Origin: Oceanihabitans sediminis
GTDB taxonomy: Bacteria; Bacteroidota; Bacteroidia; Flavobacteriales; Flavobacteriaceae
NCBI RefSeq assembly: GCF_003337215.1
Contig: NZ_QPIG01000004.1
Span: 186,001 to 250,000 of the forward strand
DNA: 64,000 bases
Reading direction: 5' to 3'
In this document: positions 18,601 through 27,142 of the stretch, piece after piece
How the letters are laid out: each line of letters begins with the position of its first letter
Position numbering within the stretch: the stretch's first letter is position 1
Position numbers and translations under genes: made by a program
Notes under the pieces: model-generated
Database searches by the model: none
Seen by the model: the letters and a program-made list of their open reading frames with translations, nothing else
Told to the model about the DNA's origin: nothing

Positions 18601-18919
18601 ATCATTAGAAGAGAAAGAAGTAGCTAGAGCATTTTTCGGAATAGCTGTTGAAGAATTTGACTCTCATGCGGAAAACAAAGAAACCATACGTAAAATATCA
18701 GAGGAGCTAGCCCTGAAAGCGGATGAAATCATACTTAGTTTACGACGAGTAGATTGGTATACCAAAAGTGGTACAGATATTCAAAAGAAAATGGTTTTCC
18801 TCATAGGCGATTTTATAATAGATCATATCAGAGACAAACACAACATGAAATTAAGCTTTCAAGAAATTGACAAGATAGCAGAACGCATTGTTGAGGTTGC
18901 TAAAATAAGATATAAATAA
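15686..18919 (+). CDS. hsdR: Type I restriction subunit (ATP-dependent endonuclease)
   Basis: 1077 residues, full length. The nuclease domain shows RPDIVLF and CIIECKRPD (PD-(D/E)XK, residues about 155-175). The motor has Walker A HTQGSGKSLTM near 355, DEGHRTQ, and FTGTPLF, with RecA2 motifs (DKLLTGFDAPN, QAIARVNRV). It cleaves unmodified DNA together with HsdM/HsdS. It starts 189 bases after the previous gene, so it may have its own promoter past the minus-strand RNA. Confidence 0.96.
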   Translation: METPSFKEDHISQIPALQLLINMGYNYLNQEEALQARGNRTSSILLEDILRTQLHKINHARVSSKKTVPFTDSNIENAIIALKDIPMVDGYMTTSEKIYELLTLGISLDQSIEGDRKSFDLQYIDWENPENNIFHVTEEFSVLRSGLKEHYRPDIVLFVNGIPICIIECKRPDIKEPLTQAISQNLRNQKEDGIRPLYAMTQLVMAVTVNEGSYATTGTPEKFWAQWQEDFKKSNGAIDDEKEAHYRKHISKLKNTPLPDEVKKRLFNERFYYVRQYFDALETQEVKITPQDEYLFSLCSKDRLLDLIYNFTLFDNGAKKIARYQQFFAIKKAMKQIKKNNNGQRTGGVVWHTQGSGKSLTMVMLAQAIAMEPSILNPKIILVTDRTDLDTQITGTFRKCGLDVDNAKTGSQLVELLHTESDAVVTTIINKFETAVKKIKTPLTSNNIFVLVDEGHRTQHGTFNIEMQKTLPNACFIAFTGTPLFKKDKSTLSKFGTLIDSYTVDQAVKDKAVVPLLYEGRHAMQDVNAAPLDTFFNMVSEPLNDYEKADLKKKFSRADQLNIADQKIYAIAWDITKHYESNFQGRTPFKGQIVCQSKEAAVKYKNYLDEIGRVTSAVIISPPDEREGEDSAYGKTSNLVKTFWHKMMDEHGTPKKYQKNIVNRFKNDNEPELIIVVDKLLTGFDAPNNIVLYLTRKLIGHTLLQAIARVNRVSPDKDYGYIIDYYGVLEELDSALKTYSTFGDFDEEQLQGTLTNINEEIEKLPQAHSDLWQIFSSISNKKDAEAYQQLLRDEALRNKFYDQLAKYARLLKLALSSINFHKETEEKRISKYKEDLSFFMKLRAAVASRYSDKIDFKKYEGQIQKLIDTHIPTTDIVTLTELVNIFDKEAFEEEIEKVTGKAAKADMIASRTAKHITEKMDEDPAFYKRFSQLIKETIDDYLQGRIDETMYLQKIKEARDAVLSRTDSSIPASLEEKEVARAFFGIAVEEFDSHAENKETIRKISEELALKADEIILSLRRVDWYTKSGTDIQKKMVFLIGDFIIDHIRDKHNMKLSFQEIDKIAERIVEVAKIRYK

Positions 18920-19614
18920 TGTTACGAACACTTAAATACGGATCTGAGCAAATCTCCTATACTCTAACTTTTTGTAATAGAAAAACTTTAGGTATTACAG
19001 TTCATCCAGATCGCTCAACTGAAGTCAAGGCTCCAATAGGTAGCAGTATGGAAAAAATTGAGGAGAAAGTTAGAAAGAAGGCACCCTGGATATTAAAACA
19101 ACAAGATCATTTCTTATCCTTTGAACCTAGAAATACAAAACGAAAATATGTATCTGGTGAATCCCATTTGTATCTCGGTAGACAGTATCAGTTATTATTA
19201 ATTAAGTCTGATGAAGAAATCGTAAAACACACAGGTAGAAATATTGAAATAAGAACAAGCAACCCGAGCAAAGCTAAAGAATTGCTAAACGCTTGGTATT
19301 TAGAAAAATCAAAAATATGGTTCCAAACAATTGCCCAACCTTTAATAGAACGATTTGAAAAATATCAGGTAGCACCAAAAACAATAGAAATCAGAAAAAT
19401 GAATAACCGTTGGGGTTCATGTTCAACACAAGGAAGAATTCTTTTAAACCCAGAACTAATAAAAGCCCCTAAAGCATGTATTGAATATGTAATTATACAC
19501 GAGCTATGTCATTTAGTTTATAGAGATCACACAAAAGCATTCTTCGACCTACAACAAAAAGAGTTCCCAGAATGGAAGAAATGGAAGAATAAATTAGAAA
19601 CACTCTTAGCCTAA
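18919..19614 (+). CDS. YgjP-like (DUF45) zinc metallopeptidase-fold protein
   Basis: 231 residues. RKMNNRWGSCSTQGRILLNP and HELCHLVYRDHTKAFF are the two signature stretches of the YgjP/DUF45 family; HELCH is the zinc-binding HExxH. The family is very often the last gene of type I restriction operons. It overlaps hsdR by one base (TAATG). Substrate unknown. Confidence 0.92.
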   Translation: MLRTLKYGSEQISYTLTFCNRKTLGITVHPDRSTEVKAPIGSSMEKIEEKVRKKAPWILKQQDHFLSFEPRNTKRKYVSGESHLYLGRQYQLLLIKSDEEIVKHTGRNIEIRTSNPSKAKELLNAWYLEKSKIWFQTIAQPLIERFEKYQVAPKTIEIRKMNNRWGSCSTQGRILLNPELIKAPKACIEYVIIHELCHLVYRDHTKAFFDLQQKEFPEWKKWKNKLETLLA

Positions 19615-19639
19615 AGTCTTGTCTCAATAATGGGAAGAT

Positions 19640-19880
19640 TGCTTAAAATAAGCTAGCAAGATTTTCTAGCTAAAATGTGACATCAAGCCTACATGCTAAA
19701 ATGACATATGGTTGAAGTTCATTTCATCTTTGAAATAATACAACTTATCTAATAAGTTGTGCAAATAAGCCAGGATTAATGCCATCCTGTCAATTTAAGA
19801 AAGTTTTAACAATTTGGAACACTCATTGTCTAATTGTTAAGCATAAAAAAAGTCCCAACATTGGACCGGAAGGACTTTTT
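19640..19880 (+). terminator. Series of hairpins ending in a terminator
   Basis: After the restriction operon come ACAACTTAT/ATAAGTTGT (19740-19760), CAGGAT/ATCCTG (around 19771-19789), AACAATT/AATTGTT (around 19809-19838), and a terminator AAAAAGTCC/GGACTTTTT (19847-19855 / 19872-19880). The last is a plausible end for the operon; the others could be RNA structure or a decayed recombination site (TGCTTAA near 19643, GTTAAGCA near 19836). Confidence 0.55.
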
Positions 19881-19915
19881 AGTATCTAAATAAGTAGTAA
19901 AATGAAAAGGATACT

Positions 19916-20208
19916 ACCCACAACAAAGCACTACAACAAATAACAAGTAAAACATACCAACTCGTCACCAAGCCAACTCCATAACTCCCCTCATATATTA
20001 GTCCACATCTTGCAGCTACAAAAGCTTATTACAACAACTCAAAAACAAACAAAAAGCTACCACACTTAAATACTATTAACCAAAAAAGAAAATTCCCACA
20101 ATTAAAGAATTATCCCTAAATTACAACCTCAAATCAAACCAAACACAAACAAAACATCCATATAATAGGAAGAAACTCCCCTGGGGGTATATACAACCAT
20201 TATGCAAC
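19916..20208 (+). repeat. Long-family array repeat, copy A
   Basis: AC-rich sequence of about 290 bases sharing with copies C-J the blocks CAACAAAGxACTxxxxxAAA, a TCACCAAGCCA stretch, AAAATTCCCACAATTAA and ATCCATATAATAGGAAGAAA. It ends in the conserved hairpin AAACTCCCC/GGGGG and ACAACC followed by ATTATGCAAC, where other copies have GTT. I could not find matching unit ends on either side, so this copy seems decayed. Confidence 0.7.
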
Positions 20209-20228
20209 ATTTACCAAAAACATCACGA

Positions 20229-20849
20229 ATGAAATTAAAACTTCTAATTTTTAGCATCTTATTATGTAATTCGATTTATTCTCAATCTGCTAAAGACTCA
20301 CTTTTGCAAAAAGATATTAATGTTTTGGTTGAGGAAATGGAATTTATGTATGGATATGACCAAACTATGCGAGAATACACCATTTATAAAACTTTTAATA
20401 AATCAGAAACGGATAGAATTGAAAATCTTCCTGATAGTTTAAGAATTCAGGAAATGATAAAACGGAAATTTGTATCGGATAGTATTAGCAAGATGATTTA
20501 CAAAAAGTACATTAATCCAATGGATGCTGAACATACCGAGAGAATGATGGAAATAACAAAAAAATACGGTTTCCCCAGCACAGAACGAATTAGAAAATAC
20601 TATAAAAAGGAATTTGTAGACCCGGAATTTAACCCACTAATAATTTTTATTCATTCACCAAAAAAGTATTGGGATGAACTAAAGGAGTTAATGTTAAAAG
20701 AATATCAAAATGGAATAATTAATCAATGTCAATATGGTTATGCACTTTGGCAGTTTACTGGTCGACAAAGCCTTCAACCAATGCTTGATAATGGATTTGA
20801 AATGGTTGAAGAAAATGGAAAAACAACGCTAAAATCAACCTGCGAATAA
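20229..20849 (+). CDS. Secreted protein of unknown function
   Basis: 206 residues with a signal peptide (MKLKLLIFSILLCNSIYSQ) and a hydrophilic, helical mature part rich in tyrosine and lysine (TERMMEITKKYGFPSTERIR). I start it at 20229; an earlier ATG at 20202 falls in the end of repeat A and would mask the signal peptide. Resembles the many uncharacterised secreted proteins carried by cassettes. Confidence 0.72.
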   Translation: MKLKLLIFSILLCNSIYSQSAKDSLLQKDINVLVEEMEFMYGYDQTMREYTIYKTFNKSETDRIENLPDSLRIQEMIKRKFVSDSISKMIYKKYINPMDAEHTERMMEITKKYGFPSTERIRKYYKKEFVDPEFNPLIIFIHSPKKYWDELKELMLKEYQNGIINQCQYGYALWQFTGRQSLQPMLDNGFEMVEENGKTTLKSTCE

Positions 20850-20854
20850 ATAAC

Positions 20855-20970
20855 GCAGTACAACATTGTATAACCCCAATAACAGCAGATTCGACTACGT
20901 TCGAATCCACTCGGAATTTCTAAGTTAGTTACTTAATCCCGCAACTATCCTTACACCAACCGCTCACAAA
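20855..20970 (+). repeat. Decayed short-family array site
   Basis: GCAGTACAACATTGTATAA matches the left arm of the short-family sites (compare 27143 and 53168) and a CCCGCAA...CTTACAC stretch matches the right arm, but the stem is interrupted. It lies just after a gene, as expected. Confidence 0.5.
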
Positions 20971-20977
20971 AAAAATT

Positions 20978-21586
20978 ATGAATAAAACTTTAACATTATT
21001 AGCCTTCCTTTTAATCACTCATTTATCACATGCACAAAAAAAGGATTACCAAGAACCAGTACTAAAATTTGAAGTTGAAATTAATGGAGAAAAACACCAA
21101 GTCAATGATGGAGAAAGCCTGATTGTAAATGGTAATACAATCAAAGTTAAATCTTCTAATAATAAAACCTTTGATTTCGGAATTGTAAGCTTCGATTATC
21201 CTAAACATTTTGCATTTGAATTTTTTCAAGAGAACGAAATGAAAAATTGGACTTTAGACGGTAATAATTTCGTAATTACTTATTTCGAGTATGAAACTAA
21301 TATCCAATTAGATACTTTTATTAGCGAATTAGTTAAATTATTTAAAAAGGAAAACTGTGAAGTAATTGATAAGAAAATTACTCTTGGAGATTTATCTTTA
21401 AATGGAAAAAGAATTATTGTAAGATTATTTGGTGAAAAAATAACTTATGATATGTATGAGATCGAAACAGAAGACTATAAAACTCACTTTATCGGATTTC
21501 AAGATTCTAAAAATGAAAATGGCTTAGATTCTAAAGAAGGGATTGAAACTACAAAACTAATTGATGAGACTATTAAAATAAAATAA
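20978..21586 (+). CDS. Secreted protein of unknown function
   Basis: 202 residues: signal peptide (MNKTLTLLAFLLITHLSHAQ), then beta-rich mature sequence (EVEINGEKHQVNDGESLIVN) with a C-terminal TKLIDETIKI. No family recognised. Low-GC codon use differs from the AC-rich backbone genes near it (umuD, umuC), supporting acquisition as cargo. Confidence 0.72.
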   Translation: MNKTLTLLAFLLITHLSHAQKKDYQEPVLKFEVEINGEKHQVNDGESLIVNGNTIKVKSSNNKTFDFGIVSFDYPKHFAFEFFQENEMKNWTLDGNNFVITYFEYETNIQLDTFISELVKLFKKENCEVIDKKITLGDLSLNGKRIIVRLFGEKITYDMYEIETEDYKTHFIGFQDSKNENGLDSKEGIETTKLIDETIKIK

Positions 21587-21711
21587 CAATACTCACCCCC
21601 CATATACCAACACTACCCTTATAATTACAAAAAAACCTAAAAATAAACTCCAAAAACAAAATACATTTTCACTATCTTTAAGCAACCAACTTAACACCAA
21701 AACCTTAAGCA

Positions 21712-21996
21712 ATGCAATTCCGAAAGATTATTCTTTTTTTCCTATCCACCCTATTACTATTACTTTTACCATTAATAGCCATGCAATTCACTAAGGAAGT
21801 AAACTGGACAACAATAGATATTATAGTAGCAGGAACCCTTATATTCGGAGCAGCAACCATTTCCGAAATCCTCTCCAGAAAAATCAAGAATCCAAAACAC
21901 AAAATCACTCTAATAATTGCAGTATTAGCCATGATCATACTTGTTTGGATAGAACTAGCAGTAGGAATATTCGGCACGCCATTAAGTGGCAGCTAA
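21712..21996 (+). CDS. Small three-helix membrane protein
   Basis: 94 residues with three hydrophobic segments (IILFFLSTLLLLLLPLIA; IIVAGTLIFGAATISEIL; ITLIIAVLAMIILVWIELA). Similar short membrane proteins with the motif MQFTKEVNW occur widely in Bacteroidota, as I recall, without a known role. A TATCTTTA promoter-like box lies upstream. Confidence 0.7.
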   Translation: MQFRKIILFFLSTLLLLLLPLIAMQFTKEVNWTTIDIIVAGTLIFGAATISEILSRKIKNPKHKITLIIAVLAMIILVWIELAVGIFGTPLSGS

Positions 21997-22036
21997 ACAA
22001 ATCACCCCTCCACAAAAATTTCCCCAAAAACTTCCA

Positions 22037-22044
22037 TAACTTTG
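22037..22044 (+). promoter_or_regulatory. -7 box almost touching the umuD start
   Basis: TAACTTTG ends 5 bases before the ATG at 22049. With the usual start about 7 bases past this box, the message would begin at or next to the start codon. The -33 element is not clear. Confidence 0.45.
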
Positions 22045-22048
22045 CAAC

Positions 22049-22498
22049 ATGCAATTAAGAAAGTTATACAACACTCCCGCAATCACCTTTTACAAGGCAG
22101 ACACCAAAACAAGCCTCGAGCTACCCTATGTAGCTGAAGGTATAAGCGCAGGATTCCCATCTCCAGCAGACGACTTTCTTGACATCAATATAGACCTAAA
22201 CAAGCACCTAATCAAAAACCCAAGCACAACCTTTTACGGAAAAGTAAGAGGAAACTCCATGATAGATGCAGGAATACATGATGGCGATTTACTTATTATA
22301 GACAAAAGCCTAGACCCTACAAACAACAAAATTGCAGTATGTTTTATAGATGGTGAATTCACAGTAAAACGAATCAAAATAGAAAAAAATATTGTCTGGC
22401 TAATTGCAGAAAACAAAGACTATAAACCAATAAAAGTAACAGAAGACAACGACTTTATTATCTGGGGAATAGTAACCACCGTTATAAAACAAGTCTAA
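22049..22498 (+). CDS. umuD: UmuD-like S24 peptidase (Pol V subunit)
   Basis: 149 residues. Self-cleavage site Ala34-Gly35 in ISAGFPSP, nucleophile Ser70 in GNSMIDAG and general base Lys107 in FTVKRIK, all as in UmuD. After RecA-stimulated cleavage, UmuD' pairs with UmuC to copy damaged DNA. It lies 167 bases before umuC in backbone-like codon use. Confidence 0.94.
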   Translation: MQLRKLYNTPAITFYKADTKTSLELPYVAEGISAGFPSPADDFLDINIDLNKHLIKNPSTTFYGKVRGNSMIDAGIHDGDLLIIDKSLDPTNNKIAVCFIDGEFTVKRIKIEKNIVWLIAENKDYKPIKVTEDNDFIIWGIVTTVIKQV

Positions 22499-22652
22499 AC
22501 AACTGCCTAGCCTCCCATTACATTACCTCTTACCAAAAAATCACATAAACCATTATTTTCTACTCTTAAAGAATACAGAAAAACCCCACCCAAAACCCAA
22601 AATCTTGTTCATAAAAATCCAACCAAAAACACCATACCATTAAAATATAAAA

Positions 22653-22660
22653 TAACTTTG
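22653..22660 (+). promoter_or_regulatory. -7 box almost touching the umuC start
   Basis: TAACTTTG, identical to the box before umuD, ends 6 bases before the ATG at 22666; a leaderless or near-leaderless message is likely. Confidence 0.45.
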
Positions 22661-22665
22661 TACAC

Positions 22666-23925
22666 ATGTTTGCACTAGTAGATTGTAATAACTTCTACGC
22701 CTCCTGCGAGCGCGTATTCAACCCCGCATTAAACAACAAGCCAGTAGTAGTCTTGTCCAATAACGACGGTTGTGTTATCGCACGCTCTAACGAAGCTAAA
22801 GCTCTAGGAATACCCATGGGAGCACCTGCTTTCGAATACAAAAACACCTTCATAAAAAACAACATACACGTATTCTCTTCCAACTACGCACTATACGGAG
22901 ATATGAGCAACAGAGTAATGACACTCCTAGCAGATTTCTCACCAGAAGTTGAGGTATATAGCATAGACGAATCCTTCCTGAAATTCGAAAACTTCAAATA
23001 CCATAACCTCAACGACATCGGACTACAAATGACCAAAAAAGTCGGAAAAGGAACCGGAATACCTATCAGCGTCGGCTTCGCTCCTACCAAAGCACTAGCA
23101 AAAGTAGCAAACCGAATAGCTAAAAAATACGCACAAAAAACCAATAGCGTATATGTAATAGATACAGAAGAAAAACGAATCAAAGCTCTCAAATGGCTCG
23201 CTATTGAAGACGTATGGGGAATTGGACGAAAACACGCCAAACGACTAAAAGCTATCAACATACATAACGCATACCAATTCACCCAACTTTCAGACCAATG
23301 GGTACGCAAACACATGTCCGTAGTTGGCTTACGACTAAAACACGACCTACAAGGAATACCAACACTAGATCTAGAAGCTACATCTTCCAAAAAAATGATA
23401 GCTACTACTCGCTCCTTCCAATCCATGATAACCGAATATAAGGACCTAAAAGAACGACTAGCAACATACGCAATTTCCTGTGCCGAAAAACTACGAAAAC
23501 AAGAATCACACTGCAACGCAATCATGGTATTCCTACACACCAACCGCTTCCGAAAAGACCTACCGCAATTCGGAAAACGCCTCGTATTAAAAACACAATA
23601 CCCAACCAATTCTAGCATCGACCTAGTAAAACTAACAAACAAAGCACTACATATACTATACAAAAAAGGATACCACTTTAAAAAAGCAGGAGTAATCGTA
23701 ATGGACCTAACCCCTGTACAACAAAAGCAACTAAGCATGTTCACGCAAGAAAACCCAAAACACTTAGAGCTTATGACTATTGTCGACAAACTAAACACCA
23801 CCATAGGAAACAATAAAGTAAAATTCGCATCACAATCTTTAGGCCGACAATGGAAAATGAAACAAGAACAACTATCCCCAAGATACTCCACAAATATCAA
23901 CGAGGTAATTACAATAAAAGCATAA
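22666..23925 (+). CDS. umuC: UmuC-like Y-family DNA polymerase
   Basis: 419 residues. The polymerase begins [17 protein letters not shown] (first catalytic aspartate) with SIDESFL (second acidic pair) near residue 103, a helix-hairpin-helix region ([17 protein letters not shown]) and the C-terminal UmuC tail. Catalyses error-prone synthesis past lesions as Pol V. The neighbourhood umuD-umuC-SRAP suggests a mobile SOS module. A long open frame on the opposite strand (22884-23900) is only its shadow. Confidence 0.96.
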   Translation: MFALVDCNNFYASCERVFNPALNNKPVVVLSNNDGCVIARSNEAKALGIPMGAPAFEYKNTFIKNNIHVFSSNYALYGDMSNRVMTLLADFSPEVEVYSIDESFLKFENFKYHNLNDIGLQMTKKVGKGTGIPISVGFAPTKALAKVANRIAKKYAQKTNSVYVIDTEEKRIKALKWLAIEDVWGIGRKHAKRLKAINIHNAYQFTQLSDQWVRKHMSVVGLRLKHDLQGIPTLDLEATSSKKMIATTRSFQSMITEYKDLKERLATYAISCAEKLRKQESHCNAIMVFLHTNRFRKDLPQFGKRLVLKTQYPTNSSIDLVKLTNKALHILYKKGYHFKKAGVIVMDLTPVQQKQLSMFTQENPKHLELMTIVDKLNTTIGNNKVKFASQSLGRQWKMKQEQLSPRYSTNINEVITIKA

Positions 23926-23959
23926 TCCTTATCTTTAGAGTATTAAATTTGAACACAAT

Positions 23960-24391
23960 ATGAGAAAAATCGTACTTACAATAATATCATTAATCGGAAT
24001 GAACTCTTTTAGTCAAAACTTAAAATGTTCAGATTTTAAAAATGGAACTTTTATTGTTTCTATTTCAGAACCAATTCAAATAAATTGGAAAATTGTCCGA
24101 GAGGGAAATAATCAAACCGAACTTGTTACTAAATTACCCCAAGAATTAATAGATTCTGGTTATCCGACAGACCCCCAATATGGAATAATTAATTGGATTG
24201 ACGATTGTAATTATCGTCTAACCTATGACGATTCAAAATCGGAACTTTCTGAATCGCAAAAAATGATTAATGATTTAGGAGGAGTTTTAACTGAACTAAT
24301 TAGAATTGAAGAAAATTGCTTTTATTATAAGTCAACTTTAAAATATAAAGATGGCGAACAAATATTGAACGGTATATTATGCAAAGAATAA
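23960..24391 (+). CDS. Secreted protein of unknown function, inserted between umuC and SRAP
   Basis: 143 residues with signal peptide (MRKIVLTIISLIGMNSFSQ) and a small beta-rich domain with paired cysteines (LKCSDFKNGTF, WIDDCNYRL, ENCFYYKS, ILCKE). Codon use (AT-rich, GAA/AAT) differs from umuC and the SRAP gene on both sides, which are AC-rich, so it is probably an insertion. No array site is recognisable around it. Confidence 0.7.
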   Translation: MRKIVLTIISLIGMNSFSQNLKCSDFKNGTFIVSISEPIQINWKIVREGNNQTELVTKLPQELIDSGYPTDPQYGIINWIDDCNYRLTYDDSKSELSESQKMINDLGGVLTELIRIEENCFYYKSTLKYKDGEQILNGILCKE

Positions 24392-24426
24392 ATAGTGTGT
24401 AAAACACTGAATAAAAACCTAAAACC

Positions 24427-25158
24427 ATGTGCTTTCACACCTCACAAACCAAAAAAGTAAAAAAATTAGAAAATACATTTAAGGTAAACCTCACCAACCC
24501 AGAGCTCAGAGAAACATTCGATGTCCCTAGTTACCACCTCAACGGATTCGCACACCCTAAAATGCTTATCATACCACAAGAAGAACCATCCGTAATAACA
24601 CCAGGACTATGGGGAATCATACCAAACAATAAAAAAGAAACACAAATAACCGAATATTACAAGCAAGCAGTACGGTATGGTGGCGGACTAAACGCACAAT
24701 CCGAAAAACTATTCGATCACTTCATATACAAACACGCAGCATTCTCAAAAAGATGCATCATACCAGTAACAGGCTTTTTCGAACCACACGAATATAAAAG
24801 CAAAAAATACCCATTCCACATAAAAAGAAAAGACGATGAGGTACTAGCACTAGCCGGAATCTATACCAGTATCCAAGAAGTACTAACCTTAACAATACTT
24901 ACCAAACCAGCCTCACCACTATTCGCCAAAATCCACAACAAAAAAAACCGACAACCAATACTCCTTACAAACAATACACAACAAAACTGGCTAGAAGACA
25001 ACCTAACCCAAAACCAAATCCAAGAAATCATAAACAGCCAATACCCAGAACAAGAACTAAAAACCTACACCGTAAACAAAAACCTCTTTAGCCCAAAAAT
25101 AAACAGCAACACACCAACAATTATTGAAGAAGTCAAATACGAAGGCATAACCATCTAA
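24427..25158 (+). CDS. SRAP (HMCES/YedK-type) abasic-site protein
   Basis: 243 residues. Catalytic Cys2 directly after the start (MCFHTSQ), Asn89 in GLNAQSE, Glu119 in VTGFFEPHEY and His170 in AKIHNKK are the residues of the SRAP fold. It forms a covalent link with abasic sites in single-stranded DNA and shields them, and is typically near SOS genes. Its last ~90 bases and the sequence after it recur inside array repeats D and J (38156-38290, 49572-49690). Confidence 0.94.
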   Translation: MCFHTSQTKKVKKLENTFKVNLTNPELRETFDVPSYHLNGFAHPKMLIIPQEEPSVITPGLWGIIPNNKKETQITEYYKQAVRYGGGLNAQSEKLFDHFIYKHAAFSKRCIIPVTGFFEPHEYKSKKYPFHIKRKDDEVLALAGIYTSIQEVLTLTILTKPASPLFAKIHNKKNRQPILLTNNTQQNWLEDNLTQNQIQEIINSQYPEQELKTYTVNKNLFSPKINSNTPTIIEEVKYEGITI

Positions 25159-25165
25159 AAGAATC

Positions 25166-25297
25166 TATTTACACTCGAAAATTCCCACATTTAATATTAT
25201 TTTAACTAAATTACAACCTCAAAACAAACCAAATACAAACAAAATAGCTATATAATAGGAATAAACTCCCTTGGGTGTTTATACAATTGTTAGCTGA
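25166..25297 (+). repeat. Right half of a long-family repeat, copy B
   Basis: Directly after the SRAP gene comes only the right half of the long repeat (AAAATTCCCACATTTAAT onward), ending in the AAACTCCC/GGGTGTTT hairpin, ACAATT, and GTTAGCTGA at 25289-25297. The exact reverse complement TCAGCTAAC stands at 27143-27151, after the second gene of the unit. Confidence 0.8.
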
Positions 25298-25379
25298 CAC
25301 CCGAGAGAAGCACCTCCACAACAAAAGAGATGCGATATTGACTTAGATTCGATAAATAAGATTTAAAAAAAAGAAGTAT

Positions 25380-26045
25380 ATGCCGCCATCATATCAACAA
25401 ATATTAGCCTATAACGAGAAATGGATAGTTGAAAAAATAGCTTCAAATCCAGATTTCTTTAGTAACTTATGTGCCGAGCAAAAACCCGATTATCTGTTTA
25501 TTGGTTGCTCCGACAGTCGTGTAGATCCGGATATTTTTACAGGACTGAATTTAGGAGATATGTTTGTGCATCGAAATATTTCCAATATCGTTAATCCTAT
25601 TGACTTAAACGTAGCCTCCGTTATCCAATATGCCATTACCAATTTAAAAGTGAAGCACATCATCGTTTGTGGACATTATGGTTGTGGCGGTATCAAAGCG
25701 GCTATGAAAGAAGAAGGGATTGGAAAGAATAGCCCTTGGCTACAAATTATAAAAGACATTTATCGTATCCATAAATCGGAATTGGAAAAGATAAAAGACG
25801 AAACCAAACGCTACGACCGATTAGTTGAGCTGAATGTCATAGAACAAACGGAAAATGTAGTTGAAATGGATTGTATTCAAGCTTTAAAAGGCACTCCTGA
25901 TTATCCTGAAATTCACGGTTGGGTGTTTGATATGCGTACAGGGAAAATCGTGGAGTTGGATACCCAATCTTCAATCACTAACCAAACTGACAAAGGAAGT
26001 TTGTCATTGATACGAAAATTAAAATCGTTATTTAAAAAAAGATAA
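25380..26045 (+). CDS. Beta-class carbonic anhydrase
   Basis: 221 residues. Zinc ligands Cys43, His99 and Cys102 (CSDSRVDPD and HYGCGG) and the Asp45-Arg47 dyad are present. Interconverts CO2 and bicarbonate in the cytoplasm. First of two genes in one cassette-like unit; 4 bases separate it from the dehydrogenase. Confidence 0.95.
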   Translation: MPPSYQQILAYNEKWIVEKIASNPDFFSNLCAEQKPDYLFIGCSDSRVDPDIFTGLNLGDMFVHRNISNIVNPIDLNVASVIQYAITNLKVKHIIVCGHYGCGGIKAAMKEEGIGKNSPWLQIIKDIYRIHKSELEKIKDETKRYDRLVELNVIEQTENVVEMDCIQALKGTPDYPEIHGWVFDMRTGKIVELDTQSSITNQTDKGSLSLIRKLKSLFKKR

Positions 26046-26049
26046 AGTT

Positions 26050-27114
26050 ATGAGCACACAAACAATGAAAGCAGCCAGATGGCACGCTGCCAAAGACATC
26101 AGAGTAGAAGAAACAGTCATTCCTACTCCCAATGACGATCAGGTAAAAATCGAAGTTAAGTTTACCGGAATTTGCGGTTCTGATTTGCACGAGTACAATC
26201 ACGGACCGCAATTAATCCCGTTCGACAAACCCTATTTACTCAACGGACATCAGGGTACAACTACTTTAGGGCACGAATTTTCAGGCATTGTGGATCAAGT
26301 AGGCGCAAACGTAAAAGGCTATAAAAAAGGCGACCGGGTAGTAGTCGAACCCATTTTCAGAAATCCCGATAGTCCTTTTATTGAATCAGGAGAATATAAT
26401 CTTTCCGAACCTTTGGGATTTGTGGGTTTAACTTCTGATGGTGCATTTGCCAAATATGTGGTAGTAGAAGATTATATGGTGCATAAAATCCCTGACACGA
26501 TGACTTTTGAACAAGGAGCGATTGTTGAACCTGCTGCAGTTGCAGCTTATGGCATTCAGCAAAGTGGTCTTAAAATGGGCGATACCATTTTAATTTCAGG
26601 AGCCGGCCCGATTGGATTACTTACCGTTCAGGTAGCTTTAGCCGTGGGTGCTTCTCAAATTTTCGTTTCTGATTTATCGGAAGCAAGGTTGGCTAAAGCA
26701 AAAGAAATTGGTGCTACTCATACATTTGATGCAAGAGATAAAGATATTCCTAAAAAGATCAAGGAAATGACCGGTTATGGTGTGGATATATTTATTGATG
26801 CCGCAGGAGTGCAAGCCTCGTTTGACACAGGAATTAACAGTCTTCGCAACGGTGGAACAGCTGTCTTGGTAGCTTTATTTGCCAAAGAAGTCATCCACGA
26901 TGCATTAAACCAAGCACTACGGGAAATAACCGTCAAAGGGATAATTGGTTATCGGAATATATTTCCACAAGTCATTGCCTTAATTAACAGTGGTCGTCTT
27001 CCTGTAGAAAAATTAGTTACAAGCGTTATTGAATTGGATGATATTGTGGAAAAAGGATTCGAAGCCTTGATTAAAAGTCCAACCGAAGTGAAGATTTTAG
27101 TTGAAATAAAATAG
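26050..27114 (+). CDS. Zinc-dependent medium-chain alcohol (butanediol-type) dehydrogenase
   Basis: 354 residues. Catalytic zinc site CGSDLHEY and GHEFSG, NAD-binding motif GAGPIGLL near residue 180, and the overall length fit the 2,3-butanediol/sorbitol dehydrogenase branch. The usual four-cysteine structural zinc loop is not evident (the region IFRNPDSPFIESGEYN lacks cysteines), as in 2,3-butanediol dehydrogenases. Probably co-transcribed with the carbonic anhydrase. Confidence 0.9.
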   Translation: MSTQTMKAARWHAAKDIRVEETVIPTPNDDQVKIEVKFTGICGSDLHEYNHGPQLIPFDKPYLLNGHQGTTTLGHEFSGIVDQVGANVKGYKKGDRVVVEPIFRNPDSPFIESGEYNLSEPLGFVGLTSDGAFAKYVVVEDYMVHKIPDTMTFEQGAIVEPAAVAAYGIQQSGLKMGDTILISGAGPIGLLTVQVALAVGASQIFVSDLSEARLAKAKEIGATHTFDARDKDIPKKIKEMTGYGVDIFIDAAGVQASFDTGINSLRNGGTAVLVALFAKEVIHDALNQALREITVKGIIGYRNIFPQVIALINSGRLPVEKLVTSVIELDDIVEKGFEALIKSPTEVKILVEIK

Positions 27115-27142
27115 GAAACTAAAAGACAGATAATACGGGCGA

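Noticed and set aside
22884-23900. 338-codon open frame opposite umuC
   Set aside because: Fully antisense to a clear polymerase gene; cysteine- and serine-rich translation typical of a shadow frame.
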